A DNA stretch of 64,000 nt from CALGKJ01 sp049322695 (GTDB lineage Bacteria; Bacillota; Clostridia; Lutisporales; Lutisporaceae): assembly GCA_049322695.1 (NCBI GenBank), contig JBMORW010000020.1, forward strand, positions 36,851 through 100,850, in the 5' to 3' direction. Below are positions 18,557-26,932 of the stretch, in pieces. A program made the position numbers and the translations under genes. The notes under the pieces are model-generated. The model searched no databases and was not told where the DNA came from. It worked only from the letters and a program-made list of their open reading frames with translations. The first letter of the stretch is position 1; each line of letters opens with the position of its first letter.

Positions 18557-19565
18557 CTATTTCATCTCCTCCACCTCTGGAAATAACAATTTCACCTGCA
18601 TCTTCAAGCTTCCTTATGATATTAACAATTTTCTGCTGTGCTTCCTCAACATCACGAAGCCTTACAGGTCCCATATAATCCATATCCTCTTTTATCATTT
18701 CTGCAAGACGCTTGGACATGTTTGCAAAAATAGCTTTTGACACCTCTTCGCTGGAGCTCTTCAATGCAAGAGCCCAATCGTTGTTCTCAACCTCTCTGAT
18801 GACTCTCTGTATAGATCTGCTGTCCAAGGTGATAATATCCTCGAATACAAACATTCTCTTTCTGATTTGCTCAGCCAGATCAGTGTCCTGCACTTCAAGG
18901 GTTTCAATAATGTACTTTTCAGTACCTCTGTCAACAGAGTTAAGTATATCAACAATAGCTTGTATACCGCCCGCTATGGTGTAGTCCTGTGTAACCATTG
19001 AGGACAGCTTTCTTTCTAATACTCTTTCAATTTCCTTTATTATTTCCGGAGAAGTCCTATCCATTACGGCTATTCTCCTTGCTACGTCAGCCTGCTTGTC
19101 CTGCGGAAGTGCAGATACTATCTGAGCTGCCTGCTGAGGTTTCAGATAGGCAAGTATCAACGCTATAGTCTGAGGATGCTCACCTTGAATGAAGTTCAGA
19201 AGCTGACCGGGGTCAGCCTTACGAACGAAATCAAATGGTCTTACCTGCAGAGAAGCCGTAAGTCTGTTTATTACATCAACAGCCTTTTGATTTCCCAAGG
19301 CTCTTTCCAAAATATCCTTTGCATATGAAATACCACCCTCAGAAATATACTCCTGTGCAAGACAAATCTGATAGAATTCCTGAAGCACATTCTCCTTTTC
19401 TTCAGGGGTAACTGTTCTCATATTTGCAATTTCAAGTGTAAGCTGCTCAATATCTTCATCCTTTAAATGCTTGAATATTTGGGCAGACTTCTCTGGTCCC
19501 AAGGTAATAAGCAAAACAGCTGCTTTTTGACGCCCTGATAATGTTCCCTGTTTAATTCTGCTCAT
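18549..19565 (-). CDS. fliG: Flagellar motor switch protein FliG
   Basis: Rotor protein that sits on the MS ring and contacts MotA. 338 residues with the N-terminal FliF-binding domain (GRQKAAVLLITLGPEKSAQI), a middle domain with the EHPQTIALILAYL motif, and the C-terminal torque helix region (RSIQRVIREVENNDWALALK). All landmarks are intact. It follows fliF by 14 bases. Confidence 0.97.
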   Translation of the reverse strand: MSRIKQGTLSGRQKAAVLLITLGPEKSAQIFKHLKDEDIEQLTLEIANMRTVTPEEKENVLQEFYQICLAQEYISEGGISYAKDILERALGNQKAVDVINRLTASLQVRPFDFVRKADPGQLLNFIQGEHPQTIALILAYLKPQQAAQIVSALPQDKQADVARRIAVMDRTSPEIIKEIERVLERKLSSMVTQDYTIAGGIQAIVDILNSVDRGTEKYIIETLEVQDTDLAEQIRKRMFVFEDIITLDSRSIQRVIREVENNDWALALKSSSEEVSKAIFANMSKRLAEMIKEDMDYMGPVRLRDVEEAQQKIVNIIRKLEDAGEIVISRGGGDEIVV

Positions 19566-19579
19566 GACTTCATCTGCTC

Positions 19580-21160
19580 CTATTCTTCATTTAACCAGGA
19601 TTTCAAGAGTACTGCCACCTGGTCAGGCTTCTGTCCGACGAACTTCTCAATTTTCTTCTTTATTTCGTTTCTGTCTTCAAGATCAATTTCCTCAAGAGGT
19701 ATCACTGGTCCTGCAGCTGCAGCGATAGCCAGCTCTTCTTCCAACTCCTGCTCTCGTACTGCCACTGATTTTCTCCTGATAAACAGGAACATTGATATTC
19801 CAAGCACAAGTATGAATGCTGCTACGGATCCTATTCTGATATAGTTCTGCATAGCTTCCTGAGCCTGTTCTCTCTCAAGCTGCTCCCGATAAGCAACAGC
19901 TGCGGAATCATCAAATGGAGTAATTGATATTGTGATGTTTTTTGCATGATCCTCAGAGGTTTTTTCAGGTACAAATGCTTTTGTAGCATTAACAACAAGG
20001 TTTGTAACCTGCTCTTGGAGAGCAGCCAGATCAGTTTCCTCCTTAAGTATGGATTGATTAATCTGTATAGCCAGAGAAAGATCTTCAATATTTCCTATTT
20101 CAGATTCTATTTGTCTGCTTATTTCACTGAACTCATAATTAATAATTTCGTTAGTCTCATTGTACTCTGCTTTTCCTTCCTCTGTCTCAAGATATTGGTT
20201 TATTTCCGTATTTGTGTCGGTACCTGCAGCTCCTCCGCTGCCTGCATCAACCCAGCTCTTACGAATCTGTTGAATGTTGCTCACTATACCTTTGATTTCT
20301 TCTTCATCAACAGGCTGTACTATTCTCTCATTTGTAAGAGTACTGGAGGTATTAATATTAACTGCTGCCAAAGCAACTACATTATCTTTACCAAAGGATT
20401 TTGCAAGAATTTTCATAAGCTGCTGCTCTATTTCAAGCCTGTATTTTTGCTGCAGCTCAAAAGCTGAGCTTGTCCCCGCATTAAGGTCTTCTTTTGTTTG
20501 AGTCAGAGGATTGCCTGCTTCATCCAATATCTCAACATTTTCTGGCTTAATACCTACACTTTTGGCTACAAGGCTTACTATACCTTTTACCTTATTTGCA
20601 GTTAAGGCTTCAGCACCAGGCTTCATTCTCACTATAAGGCTCGCGGAGCCTTCCTTTTCACTTCCTGAAAGCACGAAGCTGTCCTGCTCGGGGATCTGTA
20701 TCAGTACAGTTGCATCTGCAACCCCCTGCAGACTTCTCAAGCCTCTTCTGATTTCATTTTGCTTGTCTCTCAAATACATCTGTCTTTTATCCTCTGATGT
20801 CATCAGGAAGCTGTTAGTCTGTTGTGTCTGCGGAATAGTACCTTCTTCTGTCAATATTCCTTCTGCATAAAGCTGCATCTGAAGGTCTGCTGCACGTCCC
20901 TTTTCAACGTAAATTGTTGATCCTTCAGCCTTTACTTTTATACCCATATCTTTTATCTGCTGATATATTTTTCCGGCGCTTACAGGGTCTGTGCTATTGT
21001 AAAGCGGCTCCCATTGCGGAGCACTGGAATAAACTACAAAAGCTATAAACAAAGCGATAAATAATCCGCTAATAATTCCAATTCTAATTTTGCTGCTTTT
21101 ATCAAGATTGCTCCAGGTTTCAAGAAATCCATTCTTTATTCTGTTAAATAAATCACCCAT
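19580..21160 (-). CDS. fliF: Flagellar MS-ring protein FliF
   Basis: Forms the membrane MS ring, the base on which the flagellum is built. Two membrane helices flank a large extracytoplasmic domain: one near residues 25-45, the other near 435-455 (RIGSVAAFILVLGISMFLFI). Ring-building motifs include YEPLYNSTD-like text (WEPLYNSTDPVSAG) and NVEILDEAGNPLT. The C-terminal tail is the FliG-binding end. 526 residues, normal length. Confidence 0.96.
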   Translation of the reverse strand: MGDLFNRIKNGFLETWSNLDKSSKIRIGIISGLFIALFIAFVVYSSAPQWEPLYNSTDPVSAGKIYQQIKDMGIKVKAEGSTIYVEKGRAADLQMQLYAEGILTEEGTIPQTQQTNSFLMTSEDKRQMYLRDKQNEIRRGLRSLQGVADATVLIQIPEQDSFVLSGSEKEGSASLIVRMKPGAEALTANKVKGIVSLVAKSVGIKPENVEILDEAGNPLTQTKEDLNAGTSSAFELQQKYRLEIEQQLMKILAKSFGKDNVVALAAVNINTSSTLTNERIVQPVDEEEIKGIVSNIQQIRKSWVDAGSGGAAGTDTNTEINQYLETEEGKAEYNETNEIINYEFSEISRQIESEIGNIEDLSLAIQINQSILKEETDLAALQEQVTNLVVNATKAFVPEKTSEDHAKNITISITPFDDSAAVAYREQLEREQAQEAMQNYIRIGSVAAFILVLGISMFLFIRRKSVAVREQELEEELAIAAAAGPVIPLEEIDLEDRNEIKKKIEKFVGQKPDQVAVLLKSWLNEE

Positions 21161-21173
21161 TTAATCACCCCTG

Positions 21174-21470
21174 TTACACAGGCATACGCATTATCTCTTG
21201 ATAAGCGTCCAGCAGCTTGTTTCTTATCTGCATGGTAAACTGCAGTGCTAAATCAGCCTTTTCTGCAGCTATCATTACCTGATGTATATTATCTGTTTTT
21301 CCCAGTGCGAATGCTTCATTAAGCTTTTCTGATTCGATTTGCAAATTATTTACCTGTTTTATTGCACTGTTCAAAAAATCAGAAAAAGAGACAGCATTAT
21401 TGTTGTCTTTTTCTAAAACATTGTTTTTATTGTTTAGGTTAATCTGATTCACAGGGAAATTTACTTTCAT
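21174..21470 (-). CDS. fliE: Flagellar hook-basal body protein FliE
   Basis: Small (98 aa) adaptor joining the MS ring to the rod. The C-terminal half carries the family pattern DNIHQVMIAAEKADLALQFT and ends RNKLLDAYQEIMRMPV. The Asn-rich N-terminus is variable, as usual. It stands between flgC and fliF. Confidence 0.94.
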   Translation of the reverse strand: MKVNFPVNQINLNNKNNVLEKDNNNAVSFSDFLNSAIKQVNNLQIESEKLNEAFALGKTDNIHQVMIAAEKADLALQFTMQIRNKLLDAYQEIMRMPV

Positions 21471-21556
21471 CTCTGTACCTCCCTAAGCTCTAATGTTGTC
21501 AAATATTAAGAACGATATGAAGTATAAAGCATTGTTTATGTAATGTCTTATTCATT

Positions 21557-21997
21557 CTACCTGCCAATCTCTAATGCCTTCATAGCCATTGTCTTTGTAG
21601 AATTAATTATAGTAACATTTGCTTCGTATGCCCTGCTTGCAGTTATCATATTAACCATTTCTGTCATAACATCAACATTGGGCATTTTTACATAACCCTT
21701 TTCATCTGCATCAGGATGTCCGGGATCATATACCATTTTAAATGGTGTTTGATCCTCAGTAATGGCGACTGCTTTTACTCCACCGCCAACAAGCTTTTTG
21801 CTTGCATCGGACAAATACTGGCTAAAGGGTATTTTTTGCTCTGTTTCCTGAAACACAACTACCTGTCTTCTGTATGGTTCACCGCTGGCTGTTTTTGTGG
21901 TGTTAACATTTGCGATGTTTCTGGATATTACATCCATTCTGAGTCTTTCAGCTGTCAAGCCTGAAGCACTTGTATTTATAGCATTAAAGAATCCCAT
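21557..21997 (-). CDS. flgC: Flagellar basal-body rod protein FlgC
   Basis: Proximal rod subunit, 146 residues, exported by the flagellar apparatus. N-terminal rod signature FNAINTSASGLTAERLRMD, then ISRNIANVNTTKT; the C-terminus with MVNMITASRAYEANVTII is also typical. It begins two bases after the flgB stop. An 86-base gap without recognisable signals separates it from fliE. Confidence 0.95.
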   Translation of the reverse strand: MGFFNAINTSASGLTAERLRMDVISRNIANVNTTKTASGEPYRRQVVVFQETEQKIPFSQYLSDASKKLVGGGVKAVAITEDQTPFKMVYDPGHPDADEKGYVKMPNVDVMTEMVNMITASRAYEANVTIINSTKTMAMKALEIGR

Positions 21998-21999
21998 AA

Positions 22000-22410
22000 C
22001 TATTTCCTCCCGTCATTAATAACTGATCTAAGCTTTCTGAACTCTCTTGATATCTGGTTAATTAACGTATTATACTTTATAGAATTCTTGGCAAGCTCTG
22101 CCATCTCTACATCTATGTCTACATTGTTTCCATCTCTTCTCATCGATGTATGTTCTTCTGTAACAATTTCAGGATTCGTTATCATATTAGCATTTTTTCC
22201 TGTCGGCATGTGGCTCGGTCTTGTCATCTTACCTGATATGCTTAGCTCATTCATTGAGCTGTTAAGTGCATTTTCAAAGCTAACAGAAGATTTCTTAAAG
22301 CCCGGAGTATTCACATTGGCAATATTGTTAGCAATAACTTCATTGCGCAGCCATGCTGCATCCAATGCTTTTTCAAGCAGCTTTGTTTTATTACCGATTT
22401 TACCAATCAT
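22000..22410 (-). CDS. flgB: Flagellar basal-body rod protein FlgB
   Basis: Proximal rod subunit and first gene of the long flagellar operon. The 136-residue product has the motif NEVIANNIANVNTPGFKKS near residue 30, which defines rod proteins, and a C-terminal helix (NTLINQISREFRKLRSVI). GGAGG precedes the ATG. The roughly 150-base leader upstream contains the proposed sigma-28 promoter and a terminator for codY. Confidence 0.95.
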   Translation of the reverse strand: MIGKIGNKTKLLEKALDAAWLRNEVIANNIANVNTPGFKKSSVSFENALNSSMNELSISGKMTRPSHMPTGKNANMITNPEIVTEEHTSMRRDGNNVDIDVEMAELAKNSIKYNTLINQISREFRKLRSVINDGRK

Positions 22411-22564
22411 ATGCTGTTCCTCCGTTATATACTGTGATTTTCATCAAATATATCTTATTCGACAAAAACAGTATATTTCCTTTAATTATATTATTTTTTT
22501 GCTGCAATTTGATGTTTTGTAATGATTATTTAATATAAAATATTTGACATTTTTCTTAATTTTT

Positions 22565-22592
22565 TTATCGACATAATATGGCTTCTACTTTA
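22565..22592 (-). promoter_or_regulatory. Candidate sigma-28 (SigD) promoter of the flagellar operon
   Basis: On the minus strand TAAA (22592-22589) is followed, after 16 bases, by GTCGATAA (22572-22565), one mismatch from the known sigma-28 -10 element GCCGATAA. Spacing is within the family range. It would start RNA about 150 bases before flgB. A sigma-A promoter could also serve the operon (an isolated TATAAT lies at 22490-22485), but I find no matching -35. Confidence 0.6.
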
Positions 22593-22600
22593 TGAAAATT
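22586..22600 (-). promoter_or_regulatory. Candidate CodY-binding box upstream of flgB
   Basis: The minus-strand sequence AATTTTCATAAAGTA matches the published CodY consensus AATTTTCWGAAAATT at 12 of 15 positions. It covers the -35 TAAA of the proposed sigma-28 promoter. CodY is known to repress the fla/che operon in Bacillus; action here is inferred. Confidence 0.45.
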
Positions 22601-22614
22601 ATACCTTTGTTGTT

Positions 22615-22670
22615 TGAAAAACAAAATTAAGAGGTTGATATACCGGTTTCTATCCGGCTATAAACCTCTT
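22615..22670 (-). terminator. Intrinsic terminator after codY
   Basis: Long stem-loop (outer arms AAGAGGTT/AACCTCTT, inner CCGG/CCGG pairing) at 22629-22670, followed on the minus strand by a T-rich stretch (AATTTTGTTTTTC). It lies 15 bases after the codY stop and separates codY from the flagellar operon. Confidence 0.85.
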
Positions 22671-22685
22671 ATTATTGCAGTGCCG

Positions 22686-23468
22686 TTATTTAAGCTTTTT
22701 AAGCTCTTCTAAAAGCTTGTCGTTCAATATTTTTATATGTGTTCCCTTCATTCCCAGGGATCTTGATTCTATAACTCCGGCACTTTCAAACTTCCTTAAT
22801 GCATTAACAATCACTGACCTTGTAATACCAACCTTGTCAGCAATCTTACTTGCTATCAGCAGACCCTCATTTCCTTCAAGCTCCTTGAATATATGTTCTA
22901 CTGCTTCAAGCTCTGAATATGAGAGGGTACCGATAGCCATTTGAACAACTGCTCTCTTTCTGGCTTCTTCCTCTATTTCCTCATGCTTTGATCTTAAAAT
23001 CTCAATTCCCATGACTGTAGCTCCATATTCAGCCAGCACCAAATCCTCATCGTCAAACCTTGAATTGTATTTACCCAGTATAAGTGTACCCAGCCTTTCA
23101 CCGCTTCCATAGATAGGAACTATTGAAGCTATAGAATTACCTATATCGCACTTTTCACTTTTATCCAGAACACAAACACTTTCGTTATTAGTAATATTTG
23201 CTACTGTTTCATGAATACCCATTAACTCCCTGTTATAATCCTCAGGAAACTTTCTATCTACTAATATTTGATTTTTTAGCACTTTACACTCTGTGTTCTT
23301 GTCCAGCGCAAATCCCAGTATTCTGCCTTTTCTGCTTAAGGTATACACATTTGCGTTCAGTACATCGCTTAATACCTTGCACAGTTCGTTAAAGGAAACC
23401 GGTTCGGATCCGGTTGACTGGAGCACTTTATTAACCTTTCTCATCTTTTCTAATAATGTTGAGCCCAT
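22686..23468 (-). CDS. codY: Global transcriptional regulator CodY
   Basis: GTP- and branched-chain-amino-acid-responsive DNA-binding protein that represses transport, catabolic and motility genes in rich medium. The 260-residue protein has an N-terminal GAF ligand domain and a C-terminal winged helix with the nearly invariant ASKIADKVGITRSVIVNALR and FESAGVIESRSLGMKGTHI. The start at 23468 follows AGAGGAGG; an in-frame ATG at 23498 would lie upstream of that site. It is the last gene of hslV-hslU-codY and ends at a strong terminator. Confidence 0.97.
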   Translation of the reverse strand: MGSTLLEKMRKVNKVLQSTGSEPVSFNELCKVLSDVLNANVYTLSRKGRILGFALDKNTECKVLKNQILVDRKFPEDYNRELMGIHETVANITNNESVCVLDKSEKCDIGNSIASIVPIYGSGERLGTLILGKYNSRFDDEDLVLAEYGATVMGIEILRSKHEEIEEEARKRAVVQMAIGTLSYSELEAVEHIFKELEGNEGLLIASKIADKVGITRSVIVNALRKFESAGVIESRSLGMKGTHIKILNDKLLEELKKLK

Positions 23469-23515
23469 ATTTATCCTCCTCTTTTCTTTAGCTTTCAAGC
23501 AGCTTAGCTAACCCA

Positions 23516-24913
23516 CTATATGATATACTTGCTTATGTCTCTATTCTTAATGTCGTTCATCATCACACTTTGTACGTATTCCTTTGATATTTCTATTTTC
23601 TTGCCTTGCATGTCAGAAGCTTCAAAGGATATATTCTCAAAAAGATTTTCCATTACGGTATAAAGTCTTCTTGCACCAATATTTTCAGACTGCTCATTCA
23701 TGTAAACGGCGATTTCTGCCAACTCATCTATTGCATCATCTTTAAACTCTACATCTACACCTTCTGTAGCCAAAAGCGCTCTATACTGCTTTATCAATGC
23801 ATTATTAGGCTTTGTCAGTATTTCCTTGAAATTATCCTTAGTAAGACTGTTAAGCTCAACTCTCACAGGAAGCCTTCCCTGAAGCTCAGGTATAAGATCG
23901 GATACCTTTGCTACATGAAATGCACCTGCAGCTATAAAAAGCATATAGTCCGTCTTGACGGGACCGTACTTTGTCATTACTGTGCTTCCTTCAACTATGG
24001 GCAGTATGTCTCTTTGAACACCCTCTCTCGATACATCAGGGCCGTTGGAATAGCCCTTCCCTGCAATTTTATCTATCTCATCGATAAAAATTATACCCTT
24101 TTCTTCTGCTCTCTTAATTGCCTCTTCAGTAACGTTGTCCATGTCTATCAGATGTTGAGCTTCCTGCTGCACTAAAAGCTTGATTGCTTCCTTGACTGCT
24201 ACCTTACGTTTCTTGGTCTTTTTGGGGAACAGCCCTCCAAACATGTCCTGAAGGTTTATGTTCATTTGCTCCATACCCATTCCTGATAACATTTCTACAC
24301 TGTGACCTGACGAATCCTCTATTTCTATTTCTATAATCTGATTGTCCATCTCACCATTCTTAAGCTTTTCCTTCAAATAAAATCTGTTTGAATTTATACT
24401 ATCCTCTTGGTGCTTTCTCTGCTCATCATCAATATCAGGCTTGCTGTTGTAGCTGAAAAACATCTCAAACGGATTTTTAGATGTATTGCTTTTGCCAGGG
24501 TATGGCACCAGTATCTCAGTAATTTTATCCAGTGCTATATCATAGGCTTTTTCATTGACCTCTGATATTTTCTCCGATTTTACCATTCTTACCGATATTT
24601 CAACCAGATCTCTGACGATGGATTCCACGTCACGGCCCACATAACCAACCTCAGTAAACTTTGTTGCTTCGATCTTAATAAACGGTGCATTAACAAGCTT
24701 TGCAAGTCTTCTTGCTATTTCTGTTTTTCCTACACCGGTAGGTCCAATCATTAGTATATTCTTTGGTGTTATTTCACTCTTAATCTCTTCATCAAGAAGA
24801 TTTCTTCTGTATCTGTTTCTCAGGGCAACAGCTACCAGCTTCTTTGCCTTTTCCTGTCCGATAATGTATTTGTCCAGTTCATTCACTATTTGTTTTGGAG
24901 TCAATTCACTCAT
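23516..24913 (-). CDS. hslU: ATP-dependent protease ATPase subunit HslU (ClpY)
   Basis: AAA+ unfoldase that feeds substrates to the HslV peptidase. Walker A is GPTGVGKTEIARRLAKL near residue 60 and Walker B is GIIFIDEIDKIAG. The pore-loop region is EVGYVGRDVESIVRDL. The family C-terminus that docks into HslV, ending ISKYII here, is present. 465 residues including the I domain between the Walker motifs. It lies 43 bases after hslV. Confidence 0.97.
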   Translation of the reverse strand: MSELTPKQIVNELDKYIIGQEKAKKLVAVALRNRYRRNLLDEEIKSEITPKNILMIGPTGVGKTEIARRLAKLVNAPFIKIEATKFTEVGYVGRDVESIVRDLVEISVRMVKSEKISEVNEKAYDIALDKITEILVPYPGKSNTSKNPFEMFFSYNSKPDIDDEQRKHQEDSINSNRFYLKEKLKNGEMDNQIIEIEIEDSSGHSVEMLSGMGMEQMNINLQDMFGGLFPKKTKKRKVAVKEAIKLLVQQEAQHLIDMDNVTEEAIKRAEEKGIIFIDEIDKIAGKGYSNGPDVSREGVQRDILPIVEGSTVMTKYGPVKTDYMLFIAAGAFHVAKVSDLIPELQGRLPVRVELNSLTKDNFKEILTKPNNALIKQYRALLATEGVDVEFKDDAIDELAEIAVYMNEQSENIGARRLYTVMENLFENISFEASDMQGKKIEISKEYVQSVMMNDIKNRDISKYII

Positions 24914-24956
24914 CTAATACTTAACCCTCCTGTCCGGTTACTACCCAATAGGTGCT

Positions 24957-25487
24957 TTAAATCTCTTCTACGACTATGTTGTTGTTTGTGAACACACATA
25001 TAGAAGCCGCTATCTCTAAAGACTTTCTGACTATTTCTGAGGGAGAAAGCTCTGTGTTCTGCTGCAATGCCTTTGCTGCCGCCAGTGCATAATTCCCTCC
25101 CGAGCCTATAGCAATTACACCGTCATCCGGCTCTATTACCTCTCCGCTTCCTGATATTACCAGCAGTGTTTCACTGTCGATTGCTATCATCATTGCTTCA
25201 AGGTTTCTGAGCATTTTATCCTTACGCCATGCCTTAACAAGCTCCACAGCGGCTCTTTTAAGGTTTCCGCTGTACTGTTCAAGCTTTTCCTCAAACATTT
25301 CCGACAATGTGAATGCATCCGACACAGAACCGGCAAAACCTACTATTACTCTTCCTCCATAAAGTCTTCTTATCTTTTTAGCCGTAGCTTTAATAATAGT
25401 ACTTTGACTCAGGGTAACCTGTCCGTCCCCGGCTATTGCACCCTTGCCATCCTTTGTGACAGCTACAATCGTAGTTGCATGAAACAT
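24957..25487 (-). CDS. hslV: ATP-dependent protease peptidase subunit HslV (ClpQ)
   Basis: Threonine peptidase of the HslUV protease, related to proteasome beta subunits. The start at 25487 (GGTGGAGG upstream) gives MFHATTIVAV, so the catalytic residue after processing is predicted to be Thr5. That is the usual Thr rather than the Ser described for Bacillus ClpQ. Other core motifs are GDGQVT, and GFAGSVSDAFTL. 176 residues. It is the first gene of the codY transcription unit. Confidence 0.96.
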   Translation of the reverse strand: MFHATTIVAVTKDGKGAIAGDGQVTLSQSTIIKATAKKIRRLYGGRVIVGFAGSVSDAFTLSEMFEEKLEQYSGNLKRAAVELVKAWRKDKMLRNLEAMMIAIDSETLLVISGSGEVIEPDDGVIAIGSGGNYALAAAKALQQNTELSPSEIVRKSLEIAASICVFTNNNIVVEEI

Positions 25488-25563
25488 ATTAACCTCCACC
25501 TTATGCAAAAATATATAGTAAAAATTATAAATATTCACAAAAGTCTAAAAAATTTCTACATTT

Positions 25564-25592
25564 AATATATCATATCGATTTTTTGTTTGCAA
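25564..25592 (-). promoter_or_regulatory. Sigma-A promoter for hslV-hslU-codY
   Basis: Minus strand TTGCAA (25592-25587), 17-base spacer, TATATT (25569-25564), with TGA directly before the -10 as an extended element. The -35 begins six bases after the trmFO stop. Confidence 0.65.
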
Positions 25593-25597
25593 TATTT

Positions 25598-26923
25598 TTA
25601 CAATTTATTTACACTTATCAATTCTGACTTTATCTCTTCAAGCTTACTCAGCGCTCTGTCTGCATACGCCTTGTTTCTATCTTGCTTTTTTTTGGTTCTG
25701 ACCTCCAGGTTCGGGAAAATACCAAAATTCACATTCATGGGCTGAAAGTGTTTACTTGTATCGTCAGTTATATAGCTGCAAAGTGCACCATGCGCAGTAA
25801 CTGCAGGGAATATGACGGGCTCTTGACCTGTCAGTATTTTATACATGTTGATTCCTGCTATCATTCCTGAGGATGCCGATTCAATGTAGCCTTCCACTCC
25901 TGTTATCTGTCCTGCAAACATTACCTTTGGATGTTTTTTCATCTGCAAGGTAGGTAGAAGCAGCTTTGGAGAGTTAATAAATGTATTTCTATGCATTACT
26001 CCGTATCTTACGAACTCAGCGTTTTCCAATCCGGGAATCATGCTGAAAACTCTCTTCTGCTCTCCCCATTTAAGGTGAGTCTGAAAACCAACAATATTGT
26101 AAAGCGTTCCTTCCTTGTTATCCTGCCTGAGCTGCACAACTGCATAAGGCTGCCTCCCTGTATGTGGATCTATAAGTCCAACAGGCTTCAAAGGTCCAAA
26201 AAGCAGTGTCTGGCTCCCCCTTTTTGCCATTGTTTCAACAGGCATACAGCCTTCAAATACAATTTCCTTCTCAAATCTTTTAAGGGGAACCACTTCAGCA
26301 GCTGTAAGCTCATTATAAAAGCTATCGTATTCATCCTTTGTCATAGGGCAGTTAACATAGTCACTTTCACCCTTATCATATCTTGAGGCTTTAAAAGCTT
26401 TTTCCATGTTGATGCTGTCGTAAGTCACTATAGGAGCTGCAGCGTCATAAAAATACAGGTAGTCATCTTCTGTCAGTCTGCTTATTTCTTCAGCCAGCTT
26501 ATCGGATGTCAGAGGTCCAGTGGCTATAATCGTATGTTCCTCAGTATATATATTGCCAACTTCTCCAATGACTACTTCAATATTGGGATGACAGTAGATT
26601 TTATCTGTAATATCCTGTGAAAACCCTTCTCTGTCAACGGCCAAAGCACCACCTGCAGGAAGTGCGTTTGCATCTGCGCAGCTCATAACAACAGAATCAA
26701 GTCTTCGCATTTCCTCCTTAAGCAGTCCCACTGCATTTTCCAGTTGATTGGATCTGAGTGAATTGCTGCAGACAAGCTCTGCAAACTTGTGTGTCTGGTG
26801 AGCTGGAGTCATTACATTTGGTCTCATTTCATGCAGCTTCACCTTTATTCCTCTAACAGCCAGCTGCCATGCGGCTTCACAGCCCGCTAACCCGGCACCT
26901 ATCACTGTTACATTTTTTTCCAA
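25598..26923 (-). CDS. trmFO: Folate-dependent tRNA uridine-54 methyltransferase TrmFO
   Basis: FAD enzyme that makes ribothymidine at position 54 of tRNA with methylene-tetrahydrofolate as carbon donor. The N-terminal FAD motif is VTVIGAGLAGCEAAW; other family landmarks are CSNSLRSNQLENAVGLLKEE and GYIESASSGMIAGINM. About 441 residues. I choose a TTG at 26923, five bases after AGTAGGTGA; a GTG at 26932, adjoining the topA stop, is the alternative. It lies directly after topA, as in Bacillus. Confidence 0.95.
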   Translation of the reverse strand: MEKNVTVIGAGLAGCEAAWQLAVRGIKVKLHEMRPNVMTPAHQTHKFAELVCSNSLRSNQLENAVGLLKEEMRRLDSVVMSCADANALPAGGALAVDREGFSQDITDKIYCHPNIEVVIGEVGNIYTEEHTIIATGPLTSDKLAEEISRLTEDDYLYFYDAAAPIVTYDSINMEKAFKASRYDKGESDYVNCPMTKDEYDSFYNELTAAEVVPLKRFEKEIVFEGCMPVETMAKRGSQTLLFGPLKPVGLIDPHTGRQPYAVVQLRQDNKEGTLYNIVGFQTHLKWGEQKRVFSMIPGLENAEFVRYGVMHRNTFINSPKLLLPTLQMKKHPKVMFAGQITGVEGYIESASSGMIAGINMYKILTGQEPVIFPAVTAHGALCSYITDDTSKHFQPMNVNFGIFPNLEVRTKKKQDRNKAYADRALSKLEEIKSELISVNKL

Positions 26924-26932
26924 TAGCTTCAC

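Noticed and set aside
22485..22490. TATAAT as sigma-A -10 for flgB
   Set aside because: No acceptable -35 lies 15-19 bases upstream, so it was not called as a promoter.
22544..22577. Plus-strand TTGACA followed by CATAAT
   Set aside because: The 22-base spacing is too long and no plus-strand gene follows.
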